Below, piece by piece: positions 6,373-14,891 of a stretch of 64,000 nucleotides of DNA. The DNA comes from CALHVX01 sp039198065. Lineage in GTDB: Bacteria; Pseudomonadota; Gammaproteobacteria; Pseudomonadales; Azotimanducaceae. A model generated the notes under the pieces. It worked only from the letters and a program-made list of their open reading frames with translations, was not told the origin of the DNA and ran no database searches. Made by a program: the position numbers and the translations under genes. The stretch is from NCBI GenBank assembly GCA_039198065.1, contig JBCCTU010000007.1:1-64000 (forward strand), written 5' to 3'. Within the stretch, counting starts at the first letter, position 1; every line of letters begins with the position of its first letter.

Positions 6373-7934
6373 GACAGATTCCGATCGCGGTGGTTTCGCA
6401 GCTCATTACCGCACTACTCTCTCCGCTCTGGTTCGCTGGGACCGCGTTCGGCGCGACAGCTACCCTCACCCCAGAGCGGTGGTCGATCACCAACGCCCGG
6501 ATCGTTGACGGCAGTGGTGATCCCGCCTATCTCGGTGAAGTCTGGATTCGCGGTGACCGCATCGAGCGTGTCATGAGTCTGAGCGCCGCCCGGCGCTCGG
6601 CAGATCAACGTCCAGCCGGCCTGCGCATCGACGCCCAGAGGAAGGTATTAGCGCCCGGGTTTGTAGACCCCCACGCCCACGGCGATCCGCTCGAAACTCC
6701 CGACTTCACCAATGCGCTGGCCATGGGCGTTACAACGCTAACGCTGGGCATGGACGGCAGAAGTCCAGACGTCGCCGACATTGCGGCGTACCAGCAGCGC
6801 GTTGGGGAATCCGGGATCCGACCGAACATCGCCTGGTTCGTAGGCCACGGGACGCTGCGCATGCAGGCTGGCGTATTCCTGGATCCTGACCCGAGCGATG
6901 CCCAGCTTGCAGAGCTCGCGCGCCGACTCAACGCGGCGCTCGACCTCACCTTCGGGCTCAGCACCGGGCTCGAGTACAACCCGGGCCTGCACGCACCGGA
7001 ACGAGAACTTATTGCGCTGGCAAAAGTGGTCGGACGGCGCGACCGGTTGATCGCCAGCCACCTGCGCAGCGAAGACGACGACCGCCTCGAAGACGCGATC
7101 GGTGAACTGGTTCGCCAGGGTGAACATGCGCGCGTGCACGTCTCGCATCTGAAGTCCGTCTACGGCCAAGGTTCCGAGCGCGCCGCAGAACTGCTTGCGA
7201 CACTTCAAGCTGCCCGCGAGCGCGGCATCGAGATTAGCGCCGACGTCTACCCCTACAGCGCGAGCTACACGGGGCTTGCGCTGCTGTTCCCGGTGTGGGC
7301 GAAGACCGCTGAAGCCTTTGCCAGCGCGCGACTGGAACGCCGGGAAGCGCTTCTGGACCACCTGCGAACGCGCGTGAATAGCCGCAACGGGCCGGGCGCC
7401 ACGTTACTCGGCACTGGCGGTTATCGCGGTAAGACCCTGAAGGATCTGGAAAACGAGTTTAAGAAACCGTTTGAAGCCATTCTCGTTGAAGATCTGGGCC
7501 CCGGAGCTGGTTCGGCCGCCTACTTTGTCATGGACCAGGCCCTTCAGTACCACCTGCTTTCTGGGCCCGAGGTCAGCGTATCCTCCGATGGCAGCCCAAC
7601 GAGCTACCATCCCCGCGGTCACGGCACCTACGCTCGCGTTATCGAGCAACTGGTTCTCGAGGACGGTCGCCTGCCACTCGAGACCGCCATCAAAAAGATG
7701 ACGTCGCTGCCAGCGCGGCAGCTTGGAATAAAGAATCGTGGCTGTCTCGCCGCTGGCTGCTACGCAGACCTGGTACTGTTCGATCCAGGCGCGGTAACAG
7801 AAACTGCAAGTTACCTCGAACCGCTTTCCCCGGCCGAAGGGTTCAATGCCGTTTGGGTCAACGGCACGCTGAGCTATGGCGGCGACACTCCGTCGACAGT
7901 ACGTGCCGGGCGGGTACTCATTCCCGCAGACTAG
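6369..7934 (+). CDS. exported N-acyl-D-amino-acid deacylase-like amidohydrolase
   Basis: The product has 521 residues. It begins with a Sec-type signal peptide (about 1-29, hydrophobic core VVSQLITALLSPLWFAG). Metal-dependent amidohydrolase motifs follow: DPHAHGDP near residue 98, HLRSEDDDR, HVSHLKS, SSDGSPTSYHPRGHG, and a C-terminal GCYADLVLFDP that closes the small beta domain. This order is typical of the D-aminoacylase branch, which cleaves N-acyl-D-amino acids or related amides. Together with the signal peptide it suggests a periplasmic hydrolase. The exact substrate is unknown. Confidence 0.85.
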   Translation: MRQIPIAVVSQLITALLSPLWFAGTAFGATATLTPERWSITNARIVDGSGDPAYLGEVWIRGDRIERVMSLSAARRSADQRPAGLRIDAQRKVLAPGFVDPHAHGDPLETPDFTNALAMGVTTLTLGMDGRSPDVADIAAYQQRVGESGIRPNIAWFVGHGTLRMQAGVFLDPDPSDAQLAELARRLNAALDLTFGLSTGLEYNPGLHAPERELIALAKVVGRRDRLIASHLRSEDDDRLEDAIGELVRQGEHARVHVSHLKSVYGQGSERAAELLATLQAARERGIEISADVYPYSASYTGLALLFPVWAKTAEAFASARLERREALLDHLRTRVNSRNGPGATLLGTGGYRGKTLKDLENEFKKPFEAILVEDLGPGAGSAAYFVMDQALQYHLLSGPEVSVSSDGSPTSYHPRGHGTYARVIEQLVLEDGRLPLETAIKKMTSLPARQLGIKNRGCLAAGCYADLVLFDPGAVTETASYLEPLSPAEGFNAVWVNGTLSYGGDTPSTVRAGRVLIPAD

Positions 7935-8000
7935 CCGAGTTAAAGCTGTGTACATGAGCGAACGGAATTGAACCGAAGCTACGCCGTGAACGCCTAGCCA

Positions 8001-8036
8001 TAGACGGACAAGGAAAAATAGACGGACAAGGAAAAA
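8001..8036 (+). repeat. tandem duplication of an 18-bp segment carrying a ribosome-binding site
   Basis: TAGACGGACAAGGAAAAA occurs twice back to back (8001-8018 and 8019-8036), with no mismatch. Each copy contains an AAGGA ribosome-binding core. The second copy lies about 13 bases before the ATG at 8045, which is rather far for a normal signal, so the duplication may affect translation of the deaminase gene. Confidence 0.9.
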
Positions 8037-8044
8037 CTGAAGCG

Positions 8045-9097
8045 ATGAATGAAGAACGGACCCAAACTCGTGCCCGCCTCTTGCGGGCCCTCCCCAAGAT
8101 CGAACTGCACGTGCACCTCCAGGGAAGCGTTCAGCCGCAAACGGCGCTCGAGCTGGCACGGAAAAACGGCATTGAGCTGCCGCCCTGCGAGTCGCCGCAA
8201 GAGCTCTACGCCTACGACACTCTGGATGCTTTCCTCGCCGTATACTCCATACTGGCTGAGGCGATCGTTGAAACCGAAGACTTCCATCGCATCACCTACG
8301 AAATGCTCGGTTCCGCGGCCGGCAACGGCGCCCGGCACGTTGAGTTCTTCGCCAGTTTCTGCGCCCACCCTAAAGTGCCCTACGGACGTCAGTTCGACGG
8401 CATCCGAGCGGGCATGCGGGATGCGTTGCGCGACTACGGAATTACCAGCGCAATCATCCCTGGCATCAATCGGGAAGAAGGCCCAGAAGCCGCCGCCACG
8501 TACCTCGACCAGATCCTCAAGTATCGTGACGACGACCTCATCGGCGTTGGCCTCGACTACTTTGAAGCGCCGTTTCCGCCAGAGCCATTTGCGCCGGTTT
8601 ACGAACGCGCGCGAAAAGCTGGCCTCCGGCTGACGGCCCATGCCGGCGAAGCAGGCCCGGCAAGCTTTGTTGAGGCCTCGCTCGATCAACTCGGGGTGGA
8701 ACGCATCGACCATGGCTACAACATCGTCGACGACGCAGCGCTCCTCGAGCGCTGCCGCGATTCGGGAATTCTATTTACCTGCTGTCCGTCAACGACCACC
8801 TACACGACGCCCCACAAAGATCTTCGCGCCGCGTCACACCCTATCCGCCGTATGAACGAGGCCGGGCTGACGCTCTGCTTGAACTCCGACGACCCACCGA
8901 TGTTTCACACCGACCTGGCAAACGAATACCTACGAGCGGTCGAGGAGCTCGGCTTTTCGGCTGCGGACATCGAGCGGACGATCTACAACACCATCGACCA
9001 TGCCTGGGTCGACGACAGCACCCGCCGTACCTGGCGAAGCGAATGGCAGCCGCTGATCAGCGAAGGAATCGAGGCGTTGAGGCAGATAGACGGGTGA
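8045..9097 (+). CDS. adenosine deaminase family protein
   Basis: This encodes 350 residues. Zinc and substrate motifs of adenosine/adenine deaminases are all visible: LPKIELHVHLQGS (about 16-28), HAGEAG near 199 (catalytic Glu), DHGYNI near 221, and LNSDDPPMF near 280 (metal Asp). The family hydrolyses the 6-amino group of adenosine or adenine; some members act on other aminopurines. No signal peptide is visible, so it is cytoplasmic. It follows the amidohydrolase after 110 bases that contain a tandem repeat. Whether the base or the nucleoside is the substrate cannot be told from motifs. Confidence 0.85.
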   Translation: MNEERTQTRARLLRALPKIELHVHLQGSVQPQTALELARKNGIELPPCESPQELYAYDTLDAFLAVYSILAEAIVETEDFHRITYEMLGSAAGNGARHVEFFASFCAHPKVPYGRQFDGIRAGMRDALRDYGITSAIIPGINREEGPEAAATYLDQILKYRDDDLIGVGLDYFEAPFPPEPFAPVYERARKAGLRLTAHAGEAGPASFVEASLDQLGVERIDHGYNIVDDAALLERCRDSGILFTCCPSTTTYTTPHKDLRAASHPIRRMNEAGLTLCLNSDDPPMFHTDLANEYLRAVEELGFSAADIERTIYNTIDHAWVDDSTRRTWRSEWQPLISEGIEALRQIDG

Positions 9098-10335
9098 GGC
9101 GGAAGGAAGGGGGGAATTGCTCGTGCGCCGAGCTCCGCATGCAAGGTTCGGCTGCGCAGCCGCTCGCCGCTTCGCAAGAAGTCAAATGGCGATGGCCCTT
9201 TCTGCTTCCACACCATATCGATTCCGAAAGATAGAGTTTGATCTACGATCAGCTCGGTGGTTCGGGCAGAAGCTTTAGCTTCGGGTAATCGATGAACAGA
9301 GGAAGCGCAGTACCGACGACATCTTGATCGAAGTTGTAGACAGCCAGAACAGCTGCACCGAGGACACCGATTCGATCTTCCACCACGGGCATTAGTATCA
9401 ATCCGCATCGTCAACCGGAACCGCTGTTCGCTGACATTTGCGAGCTGGAAGGGCCACGGCCCTCGGGACGAATAGTCGCGCTCGATCGAGCAGACAACCA
9501 GAGCCGAGGCCGCTAAGCACGAACTGGATGGCTGCTCCGAAAGTCACCGGGGACGACGCTTCCCAAACGTCGTGGTTGCCCGGAGGCGCCTCGCTGGTAC
9601 TCCCACCATACGTTCTCGATCTCGTTCATCACCTCAATTCTAGATCTCGCTCGCGAGCAGACTCTTCAGTCAAGCTTCTCTTGCTCGATGTGCTTGAAAT
9701 GCTGAACGACGACATCAAATGGGTCGTGCGCTTTGTGCGTCCGGTGCAGACACCCTGCTCGCTCTTGCCGTACTTCTTCGGGACCAAAAAGACCCCACTT
9801 TGCTCGCACGCGCGCAGAAACCGGGCCATCCAGTCTTCCCTCTAGTTTCCTTTGCCTCATGGCCTCTTTCCGGGGCACCACCCTCGCGATATCCCTTGGT
9901 CCGGCGACCCCCCGACCGGTGAGGCGACAAGGTCAGTAATAGCCCCTAGCGGTTAAACACCGCACGCAATTTACGGTGCTGAACTCCGCAATAAGTCAGC
10001 TGTGCGTTTCGATGTGTGTGCGGGGAGATGCAAAGTCAAGATCTAACTTGCTGACTGGCGCATACTTTAGGCGTGCACCCCAAAGCAAAGCCTGGGAGAA
10101 ACTGCAGGCCGGAATCCATGCGAAGTCCAACACGTTGAAGTACGCCCGCTCCCTCGTTGAGGAACAATCGACGGCTAGTTGATCGGGTAAGGCATTCAGG
10201 ATGTCCTCTAGCCTAAGTCAACTTTAAGGCGTGCCGCAGCTCTGACCGGGATCCTCCGTTGAAGCAAGCGCATTTGGCCGTGCAACGGCACTTATGGTAT
10301 AGCTCTGCCCGGAGGTCACGCGAGGGCGAGGTGCC
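9098..10335. other. 1.2-kb stretch with no convincing gene; probable remnants
   Basis: No long open frame with protein-like composition covers this interval. On the minus strand at 9249-9392 a 47-codon frame reads like part of a real protein (MPVVEDRIGVLGAAVLAVYN) but has no partner sequence. Several short overlapping frames at 9629-9939 look random. A 68-codon plus-strand frame at 9976-10182 is doubtful. Two TGTGCG half-sites lie at 10001-10006 and 10017-10022. The segment separates the metabolic genes from the T6SS and resembles decayed island-edge DNA. Confidence 0.5.
10275..10290 (+). promoter_or_regulatory. candidate sigma-54 promoter for the T6SS operon
   Basis: TGGC at 10275-10278 and GCA at 10288-10290 give the GG-N10-GC spacing required by sigma-54, about 46 bases before tssJ. 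The flanking bases match the consensus only in part. The cluster encodes its own sigma-54 activator (29916-31538), which makes a -24/-12 promoter here plausible. Confidence 0.3.
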
Positions 10336-10827
10336 ATGAAACGTAACAGATTGAAATGCTTGCGCTCGTTGATTGCGGTGTGCTGCTTCCTGACGCTGTG
10401 GGCGTGTTCTTCGGTGAGCGGCCTTACCGGCGGAAGCAAGACTAGGTTGCGCTGCTCGATTCTCACGGGCGACGTAATCAATCCGTACCCCGATGGCAAA
10501 TCCGCTGCACTTGTGTTGCGCATGTACGAACTAAAGGCCCTCGGCAACTTTACGAACACTGAGTACTTGCGTCTTGTGCAGAACGATCAGTCCCTGCTTG
10601 CTACCGACATACTCTGGACCGACAGCCTGGTTTTGTTACCAAACCAGGAGCTGGAAGTTCCTCGTGATGAGCTGGACGCGAAAACGGCGTATTTCGCTGT
10701 GCTGGCCGAATTCCGCGAACACGACAGTCCCAATACAATTTGGCGGGGATATGTGGCTACTCCGGGCGGAAAGACCACTAAGTGCAAAATCGACGTGACC
10801 GGAACCCAGCTCACTATCGGCCGCTGA
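10336..10827 (+). CDS. tssJ: T6SS outer-membrane lipoprotein TssJ
   Basis: The product has 163 residues. A lipoprotein signal peptide ends in a lipobox LWAC with the modified cysteine at residue 24. The remainder (YELKALGNFTNTEYLRLVQND, then a Pro-Asn-rich strand) fits the beta-sandwich fold of TssJ/SciN. TssJ sits on the periplasmic face of the outer membrane and anchors TssM in the trans-envelope complex. It is the first gene of a long plus-strand operon. Confidence 0.85.
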   Translation: MKRNRLKCLRSLIAVCCFLTLWACSSVSGLTGGSKTRLRCSILTGDVINPYPDGKSAALVLRMYELKALGNFTNTEYLRLVQNDQSLLATDILWTDSLVLLPNQELEVPRDELDAKTAYFAVLAEFREHDSPNTIWRGYVATPGGKTTKCKIDVTGTQLTIGR

Positions 10828-10850
10828 AGGTCCTCAAAATGAATGTTTAG

Positions 10851-11897
10851 ATGAGCGATCACGACTTGACCATGACCGTCATGCGCCGTACGGAGATCGG
10901 CCAGTCTCCATATGGGTCTGCGGTGTTGCAGGGCCAGCCGGGCAGCATTGGGCGTAGCCTTAAGTCCAATCACGCGCTAGTGCTCGAGGGTAACGGCGTT
11001 TCGCGCAATCATGCTGAAATAACTTACAAAAACGGCGTGTACAGCATCGTTGATCGTAGCTCCGCTGGCACCAAGCTCAACAAAGAACGCCTGACCAAGG
11101 GCGCGGAAAAGGCGCTCTCCCACGGCGATCGATTGAGTATCGCCGATTACCTCATTCAGGTCTCGATCACTGTTGCCAAGCGCGAAACGGTGCCAGGAGC
11201 ACAGCCTGGACCCGAACCGATAACACCACAGCCATCAGCAGAATCCACACCGCCCGTACTACCGGATGAAGAATCCAAAACACCGCTTCCTGTGTTGGCA
11301 GACGAGACGGACGATGTGTTGCGCGCGCTACTCGCCGGGCTAGGGCTCGAAGATCAGCTTGCGCAGATCGCTACTGAAGAACGGGAGGCTTTCGCCCATC
11401 TGATCGGTGTGCTGTTGAGCGAGTCTATGAGCGGTATCGTGAGCCTGCTAGCTGCGCGCGAAGAGTTCCGCCGCAGCTATTCGACCGGCCGCTCACGTAT
11501 TCAAAACACGGGCAACATCATGTACCTGGGGGCGGATATACGTACGGTCCTCAAATTCATGCTGTTTGAACAGTACGATGAGAGTCTGACGCCCACCGGC
11601 ATGTTGGGTGAAGTGCTCGAGGTGCTTCAGCTACACGAAATGGGTTTGATCGCCACGTTTGAGCAAACACTGAAAAGCGTGGTCGAAACCTTCGACCCCA
11701 ACACGCTGGAAGAGGAAATGGACAGCCTCGGAAAAAGCTTCATTAACGTGGCTGGTCTCGGCCGGTGGGGCCAGTACAAAGAAGCGTACGATAAAAGGCG
11801 GGCTTCTTTGAAGGAACAGCAAAATCCCTTCCGTGAAATTGTTGCTCAGAGCTACGAGCATGCGTTACTCGACCTGCGGAACCGTGTAAGGAGTTAG
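10851..11897 (+). CDS. tagH: T6SS-associated FHA-domain protein (TagH/Fha)
   Basis: This encodes 348 residues. The N-terminal FHA domain (about 20-105) has GRS at 34-36, SRNH at 51-54 and the conserved Asn after GTKL. These are the residues that bind phosphothreonine. A Pro-rich linker (about 115-150) leads to the helical C-terminal domain typical of TagH. FHA proteins are the phosphorylated switch of T6SS assembly in Pseudomonas, opposed by the PP2C phosphatase. Matching kinase, phosphatase and TagF genes are all in this window. Confidence 0.85.
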   Translation: MSDHDLTMTVMRRTEIGQSPYGSAVLQGQPGSIGRSLKSNHALVLEGNGVSRNHAEITYKNGVYSIVDRSSAGTKLNKERLTKGAEKALSHGDRLSIADYLIQVSITVAKRETVPGAQPGPEPITPQPSAESTPPVLPDEESKTPLPVLADETDDVLRALLAGLGLEDQLAQIATEEREAFAHLIGVLLSESMSGIVSLLAAREEFRRSYSTGRSRIQNTGNIMYLGADIRTVLKFMLFEQYDESLTPTGMLGEVLEVLQLHEMGLIATFEQTLKSVVETFDPNTLEEEMDSLGKSFINVAGLGRWGQYKEAYDKRRASLKEQQNPFREIVAQSYEHALLDLRNRVRS

Positions 11898-11899
11898 GG

Positions 11900-13306
11900 A
11901 TGGACTACCGCAAGACAGTCTTTACGCAGGGACAGTTCGTTTATCCGCAGCATCTGCAGCAGCAGACTCGCTATCTTGAACGCACGGCACGTCTCGCCTC
12001 TGTCGGCTCACCAGCGAACTGGGGCTTTACGAATCTACAGCTAGACACGTCCCAGCTCGGCACCGGAATCCTGGCCTTGCGCCAGGCAGCTGGCCGCTTC
12101 CAAGACGGTACCGGTTTCGAAACTCAGCTCAATGCTAGTGTGGTGCCGATCGACGCAATCCCTGCAGAAGCAAAGGATCAGCTGGTATTTCTTTGCGTTC
12201 CGCGCCAGGAAGCGGCGCTCGACGAACAGGAGTTTCAACAAACGGCAAGTGACCGGTCCCTGATACGGTACTCAGTCGAAACAGTGGAAGTCCCGGACGC
12301 GGCTAGTGAGTTGGTGGTGAACGACGAGCCGTCCGATGAGGACGACGTCGATGAATTCGAACAAGCCGACTTTTCGGGCGTCCGCTCGGTTCGAATGATG
12401 GTGGGGCAACTGCAGCTCAAGCTTATGCTCGAGTCATCGGACCGTCATCAGTACCTCTGTATGCCGGTTGCCCGCGTCGATACGGTCAGCTCCAACGGAG
12501 AGGTGACGCTGAACGACAGCTTTATCGCCCCGGTACTAGACACGCGGGCCTCGCCTGTACTTTCAGAAGCGATCGCTGAATTGAAAACCGTTGTCGACGC
12601 CCGTGCTCGAGAGCTCGCCGAAGCAGTGGGCGACTTCGTCGTCACCGGCGAAACTACTGCCGATGTACTGTGGCTTATGGTAGCAAACCGATACCACCTC
12701 GTGTTGGATGAACTCAACGCCACCGGTGACCATCCGCTGCCGGTGTATCGCCAGCTGATCGGCATGGCCGGCGAATTAGCGACAATTGCATTGCCGGAGA
12801 AGCGGTTGCTCGAGGCGCCCAGCTATCAACACGCCAATCTACAGGCATGCTATGGGCCGCTGTTGGAAACACTTCGGAACATGTGGGGCAGACCCCGTCA
12901 CCAGGCGGCCGTGCAGCTGCCACTCGTGTATGACGACGAGATTTTTGCGTGGATATCTAGTATCCGAATTCGCGACTACCTGGCCCAGCGTAGCTTCTAC
13001 TTTGCCGTGACCGCTGACAGCGTCTCAGCAGACGAGATTGCTCAAATCCTGCCCGGCAACCTCACGATTGGACCATTTGAAAGCATCTTCGAGCGCATTC
13101 AACGCGGCGAGGGTTTGAGCGTAAAACGCTGCGATGTTCGTCCACGCCGCCTGCCGGAACTCAAGAACTGGGTGTACTTCGAACTTGAAAAAACAGAACC
13201 CACGTGGCGTGAAGTGGAAAAGTCAGAAGCCTTTGCCTTTCACGTAGACAGGGCCCAAGAGAACTTCCCGGGTTTACGGTTCCGTTTCTGGGCCGTTAAC
13301 GACTAG
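11900..13306 (+). CDS. tssK: T6SS baseplate protein TssK
   Basis: This encodes 468 residues, close to the usual length (about 450). It starts two bases after the tagH stop, with GGAG in front. The N-terminal FTQGQFVYPQHLQQQTRYLE is the conserved TssK opening, and the middle and C-terminal region (VYDDEIFAWISSIRIRDYL) continues the family pattern. TssK is the trimeric adaptor that connects the baseplate wedges (TssE-F-G) to the TssJ-L-M membrane complex. Confidence 0.9.
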   Translation: MDYRKTVFTQGQFVYPQHLQQQTRYLERTARLASVGSPANWGFTNLQLDTSQLGTGILALRQAAGRFQDGTGFETQLNASVVPIDAIPAEAKDQLVFLCVPRQEAALDEQEFQQTASDRSLIRYSVETVEVPDAASELVVNDEPSDEDDVDEFEQADFSGVRSVRMMVGQLQLKLMLESSDRHQYLCMPVARVDTVSSNGEVTLNDSFIAPVLDTRASPVLSEAIAELKTVVDARARELAEAVGDFVVTGETTADVLWLMVANRYHLVLDELNATGDHPLPVYRQLIGMAGELATIALPEKRLLEAPSYQHANLQACYGPLLETLRNMWGRPRHQAAVQLPLVYDDEIFAWISSIRIRDYLAQRSFYFAVTADSVSADEIAQILPGNLTIGPFESIFERIQRGEGLSVKRCDVRPRRLPELKNWVYFELEKTEPTWREVEKSEAFAFHVDRAQENFPGLRFRFWAVND

Positions 13307-13319
13307 CGCTAGAATCCCC

Positions 13320-14891
13320 ATGAGCGTAGACGACAACGACCAGGACGGCAGTGAAGAACGCACAATCTTCGGCGGTTCGCCCGACCTGCCGCGACGCCAA
13401 CCTACGCCGCCGCCAGACACGCCTGTGGAGAATCCAAGCGAGGAACGCACCGAGTACATTCCGCCGTCGCAGACCTCCACGCCGAGGTCCGTTTCTCGTT
13501 TCAAAGTGCCGACACCGGGCGGTGAACGACCGGTTACAGAACGTCCACCGCTGCAACCACCATCGGATCGGCGTCGGGTACGATCTAGCAACGAAGTGCC
13601 CCGGGCGATTGAAGGAAGTTCCAGCGGGTCTCCGCGCGCGGTTGCGGCTAGCCCTGCACCTGTGGCGACGCTGGTCCACACACCCGGACCAAATTCGCTC
13701 CTGACTAACGCAGCAAGTATCCTCGCGCTCGGTGGCAGCTTGCGTACCTCTCCGCCACCCGCAGATATTGAACAACTCCGGCTTAACTTACTGGTGGAGT
13801 TGCAGCAATACCAAAACACGCTAGAGCAAGTCACTCCGTACGGCGAACAACAGCGCATTCACGACGCTCTCTTTGCATTGTGCGCCTATATCGACGAGTG
13901 CGTGTTAAACACTGTGTGGGGTAAGGCAGGTCGGTGGGAAACACGCAGCCTCCTCAGCGAGAAATTTGACACCAATCAAAAGAACATCCTCTACGATCGA
14001 CTCGACGAGCTGATGCGCAGTGTGCCGCCCGACCTCGAGCTTCTAGAGTTTTACTACGTTTGCCTCGCCACCGGCTTTCTCGGCTACTACGGTGGACCCG
14101 GTGGACACCACAAACACCGCGACCTACGCGACCGCTTGTACGATATCATCCGATCCTATCGCCAGGAGCTGGACGATGGCGTAGGTGTAGCCGCAGAACA
14201 GATTCCGCCCAGCCCATATCGCGTTAGGCCCACTCCCCCGCCCACGTACTTAGTTACTGTCACGCTATTGCTGCTGGTACTCGCTTTCATTGGCTTCAAT
14301 CAGTATCTGGAAGACGACGTCGAAGGCGTGGCGGATCGTACCTCCGTGATCAGCGAGTTACCGCAGCTGAACCTCGAGCGCGTGGTTCCATTACCAGCAC
14401 AACCACCCGCGCGGACCTTTGACTTTGTGTCTATCGCCGACCGATTTCGGGACGATGTCGTTATCCACCAGGGCCGTACCGGAGTTCGGATCGTCGTCAA
14501 AGAACGTGCGCAGCAGGCCCAGTTCGCCTCCGGCAGTGCGCAACTAAACGATGAAACGCGCGATCTCTTGCGGCAGCTGGCGACTGCGTTGAGCGAAGTC
14601 GAAGGGCGCGTATACATAGAGGGCCACACGGACCACACGAAATTTAGGTTCCGCGCCATCACAAATCGTCAGCTGTCCCAGGACCGGGCAGAAACTGTGG
14701 CCGCGCTCTTCCAAGCCGAATTCAACAATAACGACGCTAACGCAGCGCGTATCGTCGCTGTTGGACGCAGCGATCGAGACCCGCTCGTATGCCCCAGCAA
14801 ACCGGGGTGGGAGGTAAATCGCCGCGTCGAGATACGCTTGCCGGAGTACACCAACGAGCCCTTCAGCCCACCGCAAAGTCCGGACTGTTAG
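13320..14891 (+). CDS. tssL: T6SS protein TssL (DotU) with C-terminal OmpA-like domain
   Basis: This encodes 523 residues. A Pro/Ser-rich N-terminal extension (about 1-125) precedes the cytoplasmic DotU/IcmH helical domain (about 140-285, including ALCAYIDECVLNTVWG). One membrane helix follows (about 303-322), then a periplasmic OmpA-like peptidoglycan-binding domain (GHTDH, NRQLSQDRAETV, NRRVEIRLP). The fused OmpA domain is the 'evolved' TssL type that anchors the membrane complex to the cell wall without a separate TagL. Its stop is directly followed by the tssM start. Confidence 0.9.
   Translation: MSVDDNDQDGSEERTIFGGSPDLPRRQPTPPPDTPVENPSEERTEYIPPSQTSTPRSVSRFKVPTPGGERPVTERPPLQPPSDRRRVRSSNEVPRAIEGSSSGSPRAVAASPAPVATLVHTPGPNSLLTNAASILALGGSLRTSPPPADIEQLRLNLLVELQQYQNTLEQVTPYGEQQRIHDALFALCAYIDECVLNTVWGKAGRWETRSLLSEKFDTNQKNILYDRLDELMRSVPPDLELLEFYYVCLATGFLGYYGGPGGHHKHRDLRDRLYDIIRSYRQELDDGVGVAAEQIPPSPYRVRPTPPPTYLVTVTLLLLVLAFIGFNQYLEDDVEGVADRTSVISELPQLNLERVVPLPAQPPARTFDFVSIADRFRDDVVIHQGRTGVRIVVKERAQQAQFASGSAQLNDETRDLLRQLATALSEVEGRVYIEGHTDHTKFRFRAITNRQLSQDRAETVAALFQAEFNNNDANAARIVAVGRSDRDPLVCPSKPGWEVNRRVEIRLPEYTNEPFSPPQSPDC

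Noticed and set aside
9629..9939. Several overlapping short frames on both strands
   Set aside because: Six frames overlap in all phases with no ribosome-binding sites or recognisable motifs, as expected of non-coding high-GC DNA.
12235..12420. Small minus-strand frames rich in Ser or Cys inside T6SS genes
   Set aside because: All lie antisense to conserved Tss proteins and have no start signals.
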